DNA of 8,667 bases from an uncultured Porphyromonadaceae bacterium (GCA_947074265.1 CAMTPD010000034.1:1-8667); one strand, 5' to 3'. Positions 1 through 8,106 are shown, counted from the stretch's first letter. The notes: generated by a model from the letters alone, not told the origin. Numbers and translations: made by a program.

Positions 1-1
1 G

Positions 2-784
2 TTTCCAATCTTATGGAGACAACACATCAACTTAAGGGAACTCTTCAAACATTGGCGCTTTCTTTCGCTGTTTGCTTTCCTGCAAACGTTTATGCAATAC
101 GGGCTTTTCTTCATGGGACTTAACTTGGTGCCGGCGGCTACTGCTGCTATTATCATCGGAGCAGGCCCGCTATTTGTCGCTGTCATGGCGCACTTCTTTA
201 TGCCGGGCGACCGCATGACGATGCGAAAGGTTATTGCCATTGGCTTGGGACTGCTTGGAGTGGTGAGCATTAGCCTTAAAAAGGGAGATGTACTTGCCTC
301 TTCGTCCGATTTCTATCTCGGTATCGCTCTGCTACTTGCCAGTAATCTGGTAGGCGGATACACCAATATCATGGTAGCGAAATACAAAGAGAAGCTATCA
401 CCAGTTGCGCTTACTTCGTATGCCAACTTCTTTGGTGGCTTGTTGCTGTATGTAGTATCGCTGGTGGTAACGCACCCTGAATTCAAGATCTATCCGATCG
501 AGTTCTACGGCGCACTTATCTGGCTCGCGATCATTCCGGCTGCTGCTTTCTCGTTGTGGTACGGGTTGTTGCAACGCCCGGGAGTAAAGGTGAGTGATCT
601 CAATGTGTGGAAGTTTATCGTACCCGTAACAGGCTGCGTACTTAGTTGGCTCATTGTACCCGGAGAGTATCCCGACGCAAATAGTATAACGGGTATTGTG
701 ATTATATCAATGGCTTTGATTATTTTGCAATTTCCGCAACGATGGGTGCAAAAACTTAAGTTGATGGTAAGCAAATCTAAATGA
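2..784 (+). CDS. EamA/DMT-family membrane transporter, 3' part (5' end outside window)
   Basis: The reading frame is open from base 2, so the first internal ATG at 92 is not the true start and the gene begins before the window. About 260 residues are visible. They hold roughly eight hydrophobic segments, starting with WRFLSLFAFLQTF and AATAAIIIGAGPLFVAV and ending with SITGIVIISMALIILQF. EamA proteins usually have ten helices in two five-helix repeats, so about two helices (60-70 residues) are missing. The segment ending in GAGPLFVAVMAHFF and the following VIAIGLGLLGVVSIS are typical of the end of the first EamA repeat; the second starts near FYLGIALLLASN. It is an inner-membrane drug/metabolite-type transporter. 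Substrates in this family vary widely (amino acids, nucleotides, other metabolites) and cannot be read from the sequence. The lysine-rich tail (QKLKLMVSKSK) is probably cytoplasmic. The TGA stop overlaps the sbcD start as ATGA, suggesting shared transcription with sbcDC. Family confidence is high; substrate is unknown. Confidence 0.9.
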   Translation, partial: FPILWRQHINLRELFKHWRFLSLFAFLQTFMQYGLFFMGLNLVPAATAAIIIGAGPLFVAVMAHFFMPGDRMTMRKVIAIGLGLLGVVSISLKKGDVLASSSDFYLGIALLLASNLVGGYTNIMVAKYKEKLSPVALTSYANFFGGLLLYVVSLVVTHPEFKIYPIEFYGALIWLAIIPAAAFSLWYGLLQRPGVKVSDLNVWKFIVPVTGCVLSWLIVPGEYPDANSITGIVIISMALIILQFPQRWVQKLKLMVSKSK

Positions 785-2043
785 ATCGTATCATGGCATT
801 AAACATACTTCATACGGCCGATTGGCATCTCGGCCAAACGTTCTTCAATTACGATCGCACTCTTGAACACAAAGCTTTCTTGCAATGGCTGCTCGATACC
901 ATTGCAAGCGAGGCAATTGATGTGCTGCTTATTGCAGGCGATGTCTTTGATGTCGCGAATCCGTCGGCCGTGGCACAACAAATGTATTATGCTTTTCTAC
1001 AAGAGCTAAAGACACGTTTTCCGCATGTACAAGTGGTGATTATAGCAGGCAATCATGATTCTCCATCTCGACTCGAAACCACAAACGCCATTCTCGAAAG
1101 CATGAGCGTGCATGTAGTTGGTAAGATAAATAGACTAGAGAACAAGGAGATTGATACCGCATCGCACATCATTCCGCTATATGACGCAGCAGGAAACAAA
1201 CAAGCCTACTGCCTAGCGGTGCCTTTTGTACGTCAGGGCGACTACTTACACGCAACACGAGAGCAAGAGGTTTCGTATGCCGAAGGTGTGCTGCAGATTT
1301 ACAAAGAACTTACGAGTGCGGTACTTGCCAAAGAAGACGGTTTGCCGTTGATTGCTACAGGACACATGCACGTACTGGGTTCTGAAACATCGGCCGATGA
1401 TAACAGCGAACGTGCAATCATGGGGGGGCTCGAATACGTCAATGCCGATCAGTTCGACGAAGCGATCTCATACCTTGCGCTTGGGCACATTCACAAATCG
1501 CAGCGAATAGATCGTCGCGGTATCGTACGTTATGCCGGTTCGCCGCTTCCGATGTCTTTCTCCGAAATAGGTTATGCGCATCAGGTTCTTAAGCTAACGA
1601 TAGATGGCAATGCAACGATAGAACCGCAGAAAATAGCAATCCCGCTTTTTGCTCCGCTTGTACGTATTCCGGCTAAGCCTGAACCACTCGAAGAGGTACT
1701 GGAGCAACTGCGCGACTGGTCGTTCGATGCTTCTCCGTTTGTCGATGCTCCGTATCTCGAGGTACGTGTGTTGAATACCGAGCCTAACCCTACGATGCGT
1801 TATCAGATCGAGGAGGCCCTGAAAGACAAAGTGTGCAAACTGGCGCGTATTTCGGTGTATAATCCGAATGTAGATGAGGCATTTTCTGATTTCGAACAAC
1901 TCGAAAACGAATCGCTCGACATTGATCCTGGTGTTTTGCTTACCGAATACTACCGCCGTAAATACGGTGAAGAGATTCCGCAAGATATGCAAATGCTATT
2001 TGAAGAGATACTAACCGAAGCATACGCTACACAAGAAGACTGA
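781..2043 (+). CDS. sbcD: SbcD, nuclease subunit of the SbcCD (Mre11-Rad50-type) exonuclease
   Basis: The 420-residue product matches the family size (E. coli SbcD is about 400). It is the metal-dependent nuclease of SbcCD, which trims double-stranded ends, opens hairpins and clears protein-blocked ends in an ATP-controlled way. The Mre11-type calcineurin-like phosphoesterase motifs are all present: D14-W-H16, GDVFD (D54), GNHD (N91, H92, D93), GHMH (H195, H197) and GHIH (H236, H238), followed by the family signature YAGSPLPMSF at 251-260. Residues after about 275 form the cap and C-terminal region that contacts SbcC. The start at 781 overlaps the transporter stop. A second ATG at 793 (MALNILHTADWHLG) would give an N-terminus closer to E. 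coli SbcD, which begins almost directly with the ILHTSDWH strand. Neither site has a strong Shine-Dalgarno sequence. Codons 214-216 contain a run of seven G at 1422-1428. No catalytic residue is missing, so the protein should be active. Confidence 0.97.
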   Translation: MNRIMALNILHTADWHLGQTFFNYDRTLEHKAFLQWLLDTIASEAIDVLLIAGDVFDVANPSAVAQQMYYAFLQELKTRFPHVQVVIIAGNHDSPSRLETTNAILESMSVHVVGKINRLENKEIDTASHIIPLYDAAGNKQAYCLAVPFVRQGDYLHATREQEVSYAEGVLQIYKELTSAVLAKEDGLPLIATGHMHVLGSETSADDNSERAIMGGLEYVNADQFDEAISYLALGHIHKSQRIDRRGIVRYAGSPLPMSFSEIGYAHQVLKLTIDGNATIEPQKIAIPLFAPLVRIPAKPEPLEEVLEQLRDWSFDASPFVDAPYLEVRVLNTEPNPTMRYQIEEALKDKVCKLARISVYNPNVDEAFSDFEQLENESLDIDPGVLLTEYYRRKYGEEIPQDMQMLFEEILTEAYATQED

Positions 2044-2044
2044 T

Positions 2045-5000
2045 ATGAAGATACTAGCTATAAGAGGCTGTAACATAGCTTCTCTGGAAGGAAAGTTTGA
2101 AGTAGATTTTACGGTAGAACCGCTGGTTTCTGCCGGTATTTTTGCAATAACGGGAGCTACCGGTGCAGGAAAGAGTTCACTGCTCGATACCATGTGCTTG
2201 GCATTATACGGCACTACGCCGCGCTTGCAAAGTGCGCGCGGAAATGTTTCTATCGTAGACGTGATCGAAAACTCGCGAGGAGAGAGCAAGCAGAACGTAT
2301 TGCAGCAAGGCGACGCTCGCAACTTGCTTCGTCGGGGTACGTCTTCAGGCTATGCCGAGGTTGATTTCCTTTCGGTAGACGGCAACGTGTATCGTTCGCG
2401 TTGGTCGGTAAAACGTGCTCGCAACCGTATAGATGGCAAGTTGCAAAATGCCGACGTCGAGTTGTACAACCTTACGGCAGACAGTGCTGTGTCGGGCACT
2501 AAGAGCGAACTTTGGAACCGTATCATCGATTTATTGGGGCTTACTTTCCATCAGTTTACCCGCTCCATCTTGTTGGCTCAAGGCGAGTTTGCTACTTTCC
2601 TCAAGGCAGATCAAAACGAGAAATCCGAATTGCTAGAGAAACTTACCGGCACGGATATTTACTCGAAGATATCGGGCTTGATCTACAATCATTATGCTGC
2701 CGTGAAGGCAGACTACGATGTATTGGCACAAAAGATCGGGGCAAACGAATTGCTCGACGACGAGGTTCGCTCGGGTATGGAGGCAGAACTCAACGGTTTC
2801 ATCGAACAGCAAGCCGCTCAAACACAGGAGAAAGAACAACTACGCAAACTGCAAGAGGTGATCGACGAAGTAGACAGTCAGCACCTACAATTGCAGCGTC
2901 TCAATACCTCTTTGCAAGAACAACAAGTATTGATCGCTTCACACAGTGCTCGTATTAGTCATGTACAGCGTCTCGATTTGGTAGAGCCTGCACGTGAAGA
3001 TTACAATGCTCTTACAATAGCTTCGAATCAATTGAAGGATTCGGAAGCTAAAGCTGCGGAAACACAAGCCAACATTGCGAAACTACAATCGCAACTTAGC
3101 AACCTTACTACTACGTGTACTGAAGCAGGAAAAACTGTTGACGTTATCAAGCAACAGCATGATCTGAAAGCTCCGGAAGTTACAAAAGCTCAAGCATTGG
3201 ATGTGCAAATAGAAACACTTTCGCTTGATTTGAAAAAAGAGAAAGAGGGACTAGATGGTACACTAGCTAAGGCTGATACGGCAAGAAAAGAAAGAAACGA
3301 TCAGCAAGCTGCTATCCAAGGATTGCGTGATACTTTAAAAACGGTTGATACTTGGCTCGAATCGTACAAAGAGAAAGAACAAGTAGCTGCAAATTTCGAT
3401 GTGATTTCTGTTTTATTGCGTAACGCTACAAATGCAAAGAAGAATAGCGATACATACCTTACTACTAAAAAAGACAAAGAAGGCTTGTTGGCAAAAAGTC
3501 AAGAAACGATTGCTTTACTCGAGAAAGCCGTAGCCGAACAGACTGTGCGCATACAGGAAAAAGAGAAAGCTCTTGCAGATGTCGTGAAGCAGTTGGCTGC
3601 TTTTGACTCGGAATCAATAAGCACCAAACGTAATGACCTACAACAACGTGCCGATGCACTATTGACACTAAAATCGAACGTACAACTGTATGCTCAGCAA
3701 CTAAAACAGCGCAATGAGGTAGCTGCGAAGCTAGCCGAGTGTGAGAAAGCAATTGCTGAAAGTAGCGAAAGTATTACCGGTGAAGAGAAGAAAGAAGCCT
3801 CGCTGATTGCAGCAAAAGAGAAAGCCGAACAGATACAACAACGTATGCAGTTGGCAATCTCTGACAATTGTGAATCGATGCGTAATACGCTTGCCGAAGG
3901 AATGCCTTGTCCGGTTTGCGGAAGCACTGATCATCCATACAAACAAGGCAACGCTCAACTTGATGAAGCAATGTCGGTACTGAAACAAGAAGTTACAAAG
4001 GCTCGAAAGGAATACGAAACGTGGCAAATTAGTTTGGAGGGATACAAGCAACGCCTTGCGTTCAATACGAAAATGCGTACAGAACTTCCGGATTTAGCAA
4101 AACTAGATCAGGCTTTGTTTGATATTGAGAATGCAAACGAGGATTTGTTGAAGACGGCACATCTCAATGCTATTGATACAAAAGACACTGGCTTTGCAGA
4201 TCAACTCGGCGTATTCATCGAGCAAACCAGGAATGCACTTGCTGCATTGGCTACTCAAGAACAACAAGTTAGACTAAAGCAGGAGCAACGCAATACCCTG
4301 CAAGCAGAGGTGAATACATTGACTGCTCAAAACGCAACAAGCAAGTCTGATTGCGATAAAGCCAAGCTTTTATCCGTTACCTATAACGATGAAATCGGTA
4401 ATTTAGCTGTTTCTATCACCAAAGAAACAAATGCATACAACGAAAACATCGATGCTGTTTCTCAATACTTCCCTAATCCTGAGTGGATTAAAAACTGGAA
4501 CGAATCCGCCTCAGCTTTCTTTACTCAACTGCAAAGCTTTGTGGATAAATGGAAAGAAGCTTCGGCTTCGTCTGTACAGTTGAAACACGATATTGAGAAG
4601 CAAGAAGAGACTTTAAAGGCTAAAGAGAACTTGCTTTTGCATATTACCGAACAATTGCAACAAGCGGAAACATCCTATAAGCAGCGCCTCAACGCATTGG
4701 AGCTGCTTAAGACGCAACGCAACGGTTTGTTAGAAGGTAAGGCTGTAGATGTAGTTATACAGCAAATGAAGAAAGAAGCCCAAGATGCTCAATCTCATTA
4801 TGAGTCGTTACAAAAACAATGCAACGAAGCAGACAAGGAGTTGAAGCTACTTTTGGGTATTCAAAGCCAGTTGAAACAAGATCAGGATAGTTTGCAAAAG
4901 CAGATCGAAGCAAAGCAACAACAGCTTGCCGTGTTTGCCGTAGCTATCAGCCAAACAAGTAATGAGTCTTTTACACTAGATACTGTGCTAGATTTGTTAC

Positions 5001-5812
5001 GATGGAATAAAGCTGAGGCGGAGCAGAATCGAGCTTTTGTAAAAGAGTTGTTTGAGCAAAAGTCTAAACTCGAAATCGGATACAATGAGCGTTTGCAGGC
5101 TTTCAACGACTACAAAGCTCGTCAACGCTTTACAGATAAAACCGACGAAGAACGAGAAGCTTTACAGCTTCGTAGCAAAGAACTTACAGAGTTGATGCTT
5201 GCTTTAACAAAACAGATTGATTCGATGAAAACGGTTTTGCTGCAAGATGAAAAGAACAGACAGCTGAATAAGGCGTTGCTCGAACAAAGAAAACAAAAGC
5301 AGGCCGTGCTTGATAAGTGGGCAAAGCTCAATGATTTGGCCGGATCGGCAGATGGAAAGAAGTTTCAGCGCATAGCACAACAGCATACGCTCGATATTTT
5401 GTTGAAATATGCCAATGTGCATCTTCGGATTCTAAACAAACGATATGCGCTTGAGCGTATCCCGGATACGTTGGCTCTTCAAATCATCGACCACGACATT
5501 TGCGACGAGAAACGAAGTATACATACGCTTTCGGGAGGTGAGACTTTTCTTGTTTCCCTCGGTCTTGCTCTCGGACTTGCATCGCTATCGTCGAATCGAA
5601 TGAAAGTGGAGTCTCTCTTTATTGACGAAGGGTTTGGCTCGCTCGATTCCGAAACCTTACGGGTAGCAATGGATGCACTCGAATGTTTACATGCACACGG
5701 ACGCAAAGTCGGTGTCATCTCACACGTACAAGAGATGACGGAACGAATAGCAGTGCAGATACACATTCAAAAGAATATGAACGGATCTTCTACAATAGAG
5801 ATTCTGGGATAA
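2045..5812 (+). CDS. sbcC: SbcC, ATPase/coiled-coil subunit of the SbcCD exonuclease
   Basis: This Rad50/SMC-type ATPase dimerises and controls SbcD access to DNA ends. In order: N-terminal ATPase half with Walker A GATGAGKS at 37-44 and Q-loop LLAQGEF (Q179); a long Q/K/E-rich coiled coil from about 210 to 605; a zinc hook GMPCPVCGSTDHP with C622 and C625, where two SbcC arms join through one zinc ion; a returning coiled coil to about 1110; and the C-terminal ATPase half with signature LSGGE at 1162-1166, Walker B SLFIDEGFG (D1194, E1195), D-loop SLDSE and switch histidine H1227 in VISHV. The hook lies almost exactly at mid-length. At 1255 residues it is about 200 longer than E. coli SbcC (1048), the extra length falling in the arms. 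A proline/tryptophan-rich break (FPNPEWIKNW, near residue 815) interrupts the second arm. The ATG lies one base after the sbcD stop, with a purine-rich AAGAAG at 2033-2038 as a possible weak ribosome site, so the two subunits are probably co-translated. A terminator follows directly. Confidence 0.97.
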   Translation: MKILAIRGCNIASLEGKFEVDFTVEPLVSAGIFAITGATGAGKSSLLDTMCLALYGTTPRLQSARGNVSIVDVIENSRGESKQNVLQQGDARNLLRRGTSSGYAEVDFLSVDGNVYRSRWSVKRARNRIDGKLQNADVELYNLTADSAVSGTKSELWNRIIDLLGLTFHQFTRSILLAQGEFATFLKADQNEKSELLEKLTGTDIYSKISGLIYNHYAAVKADYDVLAQKIGANELLDDEVRSGMEAELNGFIEQQAAQTQEKEQLRKLQEVIDEVDSQHLQLQRLNTSLQEQQVLIASHSARISHVQRLDLVEPAREDYNALTIASNQLKDSEAKAAETQANIAKLQSQLSNLTTTCTEAGKTVDVIKQQHDLKAPEVTKAQALDVQIETLSLDLKKEKEGLDGTLAKADTARKERNDQQAAIQGLRDTLKTVDTWLESYKEKEQVAANFDVISVLLRNATNAKKNSDTYLTTKKDKEGLLAKSQETIALLEKAVAEQTVRIQEKEKALADVVKQLAAFDSESISTKRNDLQQRADALLTLKSNVQLYAQQLKQRNEVAAKLAECEKAIAESSESITGEEKKEASLIAAKEKAEQIQQRMQLAISDNCESMRNTLAEGMPCPVCGSTDHPYKQGNAQLDEAMSVLKQEVTKARKEYETWQISLEGYKQRLAFNTKMRTELPDLAKLDQALFDIENANEDLLKTAHLNAIDTKDTGFADQLGVFIEQTRNALAALATQEQQVRLKQEQRNTLQAEVNTLTAQNATSKSDCDKAKLLSVTYNDEIGNLAVSITKETNAYNENIDAVSQYFPNPEWIKNWNESASAFFTQLQSFVDKWKEASASSVQLKHDIEKQEETLKAKENLLLHITEQLQQAETSYKQRLNALELLKTQRNGLLEGKAVDVVIQQMKKEAQDAQSHYESLQKQCNEADKELKLLLGIQSQLKQDQDSLQKQIEAKQQQLAVFAVAISQTSNESFTLDTVLDLLRWNKAEAEQNRAFVKELFEQKSKLEIGYNERLQAFNDYKARQRFTDKTDEEREALQLRSKELTELMLALTKQIDSMKTVLLQDEKNRQLNKALLEQRKQKQAVLDKWAKLNDLAGSADGKKFQRIAQQHTLDILLKYANVHLRILNKRYALERIPDTLALQIIDHDICDEKRSIHTLSGGETFLVSLGLALGLASLSSNRMKVESLFIDEGFGSLDSETLRVAMDALECLHAHGRKVGVISHVQEMTERIAVQIHIQKNMNGSSTIEILG

Positions 5813-5816
5813 AGCA

Positions 5817-5864
5817 AGAACCGCTCTAATAATCTATAACGATCATTAGAGCGGTTCTCTTTTT
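5817..5864 (+). terminator. Intrinsic terminator of the sbcDC transcript
   Basis: A perfect 14-bp inverted repeat (AGAACCGCTCTAAT at 5817-5830 and ATTAGAGCGGTTCT at 5845-5858) encloses a 14-base loop. It is followed by C and a run of five T at 5860-5864. It begins five bases after the sbcC stop, the expected place for a Rho-independent terminator. On the opposite strand the hairpin is followed only by TGCTTT, so it may also partly stop transcription arriving from the convergent 80-residue gene, but that is less certain. Confidence 0.92.
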
Positions 5865-5905
5865 ACAAACACTCAGGGCAAATGCATCTAATTTGTTTGT
5901 CATGA

Positions 5906-6148
5906 CTAAATACGCGGATAGTCGGTAAAAAGCCCTTCGGCTTTCGTAGTCATGAAGTCTTTACTTGACTCATCTATTACTTCTTGCTCGGGATGTTCGA
6001 GTCGATAAAATATCGTAAACACCCATAAATGGTTTGCATAACATTGTGTTACTTGCTCTATTAAGATTCCCTGACTAAGGAATTCTTTCAATTGCCTTTC
6101 TACGGCAACTAGATCTGCGTTAGCGAAGATTTTAACTCTCATCCCCAT
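5906..6148 (-). CDS. Small protein of unknown function, 80 residues (possibly Cse60-like)
   Basis: I do not recognise this gene with certainty. The first half reads as a compact alternating strand-helix-strand-strand pattern: RVKIF, a helix around ADLVAVERQLKEFLSQG, then a strand leading to LWVFTIFYRL. The rest is a charged, probably flexible tail (HPEQEVIDESSKDF onward). There is no signal peptide or membrane segment, so it should be cytoplasmic. The pattern of an N-terminal KVxxF strand, a helix ending in EFL and a late aromatic strand ending in Y recalls the small Cse60 family (named from a Bacillus sporulation gene); this is from memory and tentative. ATGs at 6148 (M1) and 6142 (M3) are both possible starts; neither has a good ribosome site. 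The gene lies 104 bp downstream of the M60 peptidase on the same strand and may be read from its transcript. No clear promoter box was seen in that gap. It converges on sbcC, 93 bp away. Confidence 0.7.
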   Translation of the reverse strand: MGMRVKIFANADLVAVERQLKEFLSQGILIEQVTQCYANHLWVFTIFYRLEHPEQEVIDESSKDFMTTKAEGLFTDYPRI

Positions 6149-6252
6149 TGGTGGTCGTTTTAATTGGGATACAATTGCTCTTCATTCTTTAAACAATGTG
6201 AAACGGAAAAAGGATTATCTAAACACCGATTTATTAGTGTGAGATTTCATTT

Positions 6253-8106
6253 TTAACGACTTCCATATACAAGACGACGTTTGCCATTCCAAGCAACTGC
6301 TTCTACACGAGTGGCATTCGGCAAATAGGGCAACGCCGTGAAGCTGTTGTCATCGCTGCCACTTCCTACCATTACTATTTTACGTAAGTTACGATGCGTA
6401 TAGATTTCGAAGACAACTGCATTCTTCCATGCGTCGTGATCGATAATCATTTTACCGTTTGCAATGGTATAACCTTTGCCGTGTGTGCCTTCGATCTTTT
6501 TCATTCGACGGAAAGCATCTATACTATTGCCCGATATGTAATAAATTACAGGTGATTCGGGTTTTTTGTATCGCTTGGCATAAGCAATGAGATCATCAAT
6601 TTGTGCTTGTGTTATAGTATGCTGTCCTGGAGTATAATCGTCGATATACTTATCGATAGGGCGCAAAAAACCTGTACGAACAAAGAAGTCTGTCATATCG
6701 CGGCGGGAGATATCACAAATGCGCTTTACGAAAAGTAACTGACTGCGCCCACTGCTTTGTGTATTGTTGTCTTCGCGCGATAGGGCAAATAGGTTGGGAT
6801 AGAGGTCGGGCGTTGCCCATGTATTCCCTTTGCCAGCTACGCCAAAGAAGAGTTGTAGTTGCCAAAGCGGACAAAGCTTTACAAAATGATCACCACCCCA
6901 ATTTTTACCGTTGAAGCGATCCCAACGATCGGGGCCTGCCTGTGTAAGCCATTCTTCATTGCGTATAAGTGCACTTTCTAAATAGGTATTGAAGCGTTCG
7001 CCAGATTGATCAAGCGAATAACCTTTCATCTTTTCGTGCTCAAGGCGCAATGCATTGGGGGTAAACAGATACTGAGTCCATGCAGAAAAGATATTATTAG
7101 TAACTTCCGTAGTTCCTGTCCAACAAAGATTTGGATGCACTTGATTCACATGACCAAACTCATGCGCGATGCCCCATACATTAGACTTTACCTTCGAAAC
7201 ATCTGCAAGTTCGCCCATTGTGTCTTCATGGAAAGCAGCACCAAGCTCGTCGGCATACATATAACCATCCCATACAACACGACCAAGCATACGGTTTGCC
7301 GGCTTTCTGCCTTGTAGGTTATAGCCCATCAAGTCTTGCTGAATGGCAATGATCGAATCGTATATAGCAAGTAGCTCGCTTCCTTTATCGGGACAATATT
7401 GCTTCAGACTTGCTACAGAATATACCAAGTGTACGCGATCACCAACCATATCTATTACGTCTGATTGTGCTCCTGCAAGCAAAGATTGCCAATCGGCATT
7501 CGATTTAGATGTGTCGAAGAATCCGTTTACACTTCCCGTCATGATATTAACCTTCACTGCGGGTGCTTGTGCATACATCGGGGTAAAGTATTGAATATAG
7601 GCGAGACCTTTGTTTGCCGCTTTGAATGTATTCAACCCGGGTTTCAGCTCGTAAACACTGTCACCTTCTTCTTTCCCGAAGTTATGAATGCGCAATGAGA
7701 TCGGAGTATTCTGCGTATCGCTTACGGCAATAACGACATCTTCACCTTGCTCAAAGCAAATACCGGTAGGGTTATCGAAGTAACTGTATGCTCCGGTTTT
7801 GAAATATTTTTGTTCTTCTGCCGGATTTGGATATGCCTTGTACTCTTGTACACGATATGTAAATGCATACGTTCCATTTAGCATCTGCAAAGCTGCATTA
7901 CGGATAAACGGATTCTCAATAGACGAAAGCTTTCGTTCTTTCATCTTATTCTTTAGCATCGAAAAACAGTTGTCGAGAAAGTATTTTGAAGCAGGATGTG
8001 ATTCTGATTGAATATTCTCAATGGGCGTTGTTATGCTCGAAGCCGTGCTTGCAGCACCGGCATAAATAGCACAAGATAAGAACGTTGTAATGATAATGCC
8101 TTTCAT
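6253..8106 (-). CDS. Exported M60-family zinc metallopeptidase (putative glycoprotein/mucin peptidase)
   Basis: The 617-residue product starts with a signal peptide: MKG, a hydrophobic core (IIITTFLSCAIYAGA) and a likely signal peptidase I site after AGA (residue 18). C12 lies too early and lacks a proper lipobox, so a lipoprotein is unlikely. Residues about 65-180 resemble the beta-rich N-terminal domain of M60-like proteins. The catalytic region covers about 183-460 and holds HEFGHVNQ at 315-322, where H315 and H319 bind zinc and E316 is catalytic. E334 in TTEVTNN fits the third ligand of the M60 pattern HExxHx(8-28)E. The upstream segment GYMYADELGAAF (281-292) resembles the conserved substrate-binding strand of the family. 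Characterised M60 enzymes (BT4244 of Bacteroides, IMPa of Pseudomonas, ZmpB of Clostridium) cut proteins next to O-glycans, so a mucin-like substrate is inferred. The last 80-90 residues form a separate, probably beta-rich region I cannot name. No CBM32, CBM51 or BACON module and no sorting tail are evident. A promoter-like box precedes the gene. Confidence 0.92.
   Translation of the reverse strand: MKGIIITTFLSCAIYAGAASTASSITTPIENIQSESHPASKYFLDNCFSMLKNKMKERKLSSIENPFIRNAALQMLNGTYAFTYRVQEYKAYPNPAEEQKYFKTGAYSYFDNPTGICFEQGEDVVIAVSDTQNTPISLRIHNFGKEEGDSVYELKPGLNTFKAANKGLAYIQYFTPMYAQAPAVKVNIMTGSVNGFFDTSKSNADWQSLLAGAQSDVIDMVGDRVHLVYSVASLKQYCPDKGSELLAIYDSIIAIQQDLMGYNLQGRKPANRMLGRVVWDGYMYADELGAAFHEDTMGELADVSKVKSNVWGIAHEFGHVNQVHPNLCWTGTTEVTNNIFSAWTQYLFTPNALRLEHEKMKGYSLDQSGERFNTYLESALIRNEEWLTQAGPDRWDRFNGKNWGGDHFVKLCPLWQLQLFFGVAGKGNTWATPDLYPNLFALSREDNNTQSSGRSQLLFVKRICDISRRDMTDFFVRTGFLRPIDKYIDDYTPGQHTITQAQIDDLIAYAKRYKKPESPVIYYISGNSIDAFRRMKKIEGTHGKGYTIANGKMIIDHDAWKNAVVFEIYTHRNLRKIVMVGSGSDDNSFTALPYLPNATRVEAVAWNGKRRLVYGSR

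Noticed and set aside
92..784. A complete 230-residue transporter starting at ATG 92.
   Set aside because: The frame is open back to base 2 and encodes a typical EamA helix before the ATG, so the true start is outside the window.
2433..2958. Overlapping plus-strand frames inside sbcC (67 and 148 codons).
   Set aside because: Out-of-frame readings of the conserved SbcC Q-loop and early coiled-coil region; composition is unlike a real protein.
5865..5900. Second inverted repeat (ACAAACA at 5865-5871, TGTTTGT at 5894-5900), considered as a terminator for the minus-strand gene.
   Set aside because: Only seven AT-rich pairs around a 22-base loop and no T-run after it on the minus strand; too weak to call.
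6149..6252. Weak hairpins (ACAC/GTGT and AATTG/CAATT) between the M60 and 80-residue genes, considered as terminator or regulatory structure.
   Set aside because: Stems of four or five pairs with no T-run; expected by chance in AT-rich DNA. No TAnnTTTG box was found here either.
7006..7698. Open frames of 77-103 codons on the plus strand inside the M60 gene.
   Set aside because: They lie opposite a well-supported gene, have no recognisable motif, and are cysteine- and serine-rich as antisense readings usually are.
6253..8106. M60 protein as a lipoprotein with C12 as the lipid-bearing cysteine.
   Set aside because: The hydrophobic stretch before C12 is too short and FLSC is a poor lipobox; the AGA site at residue 18 is a better signal peptidase I cleavage site.
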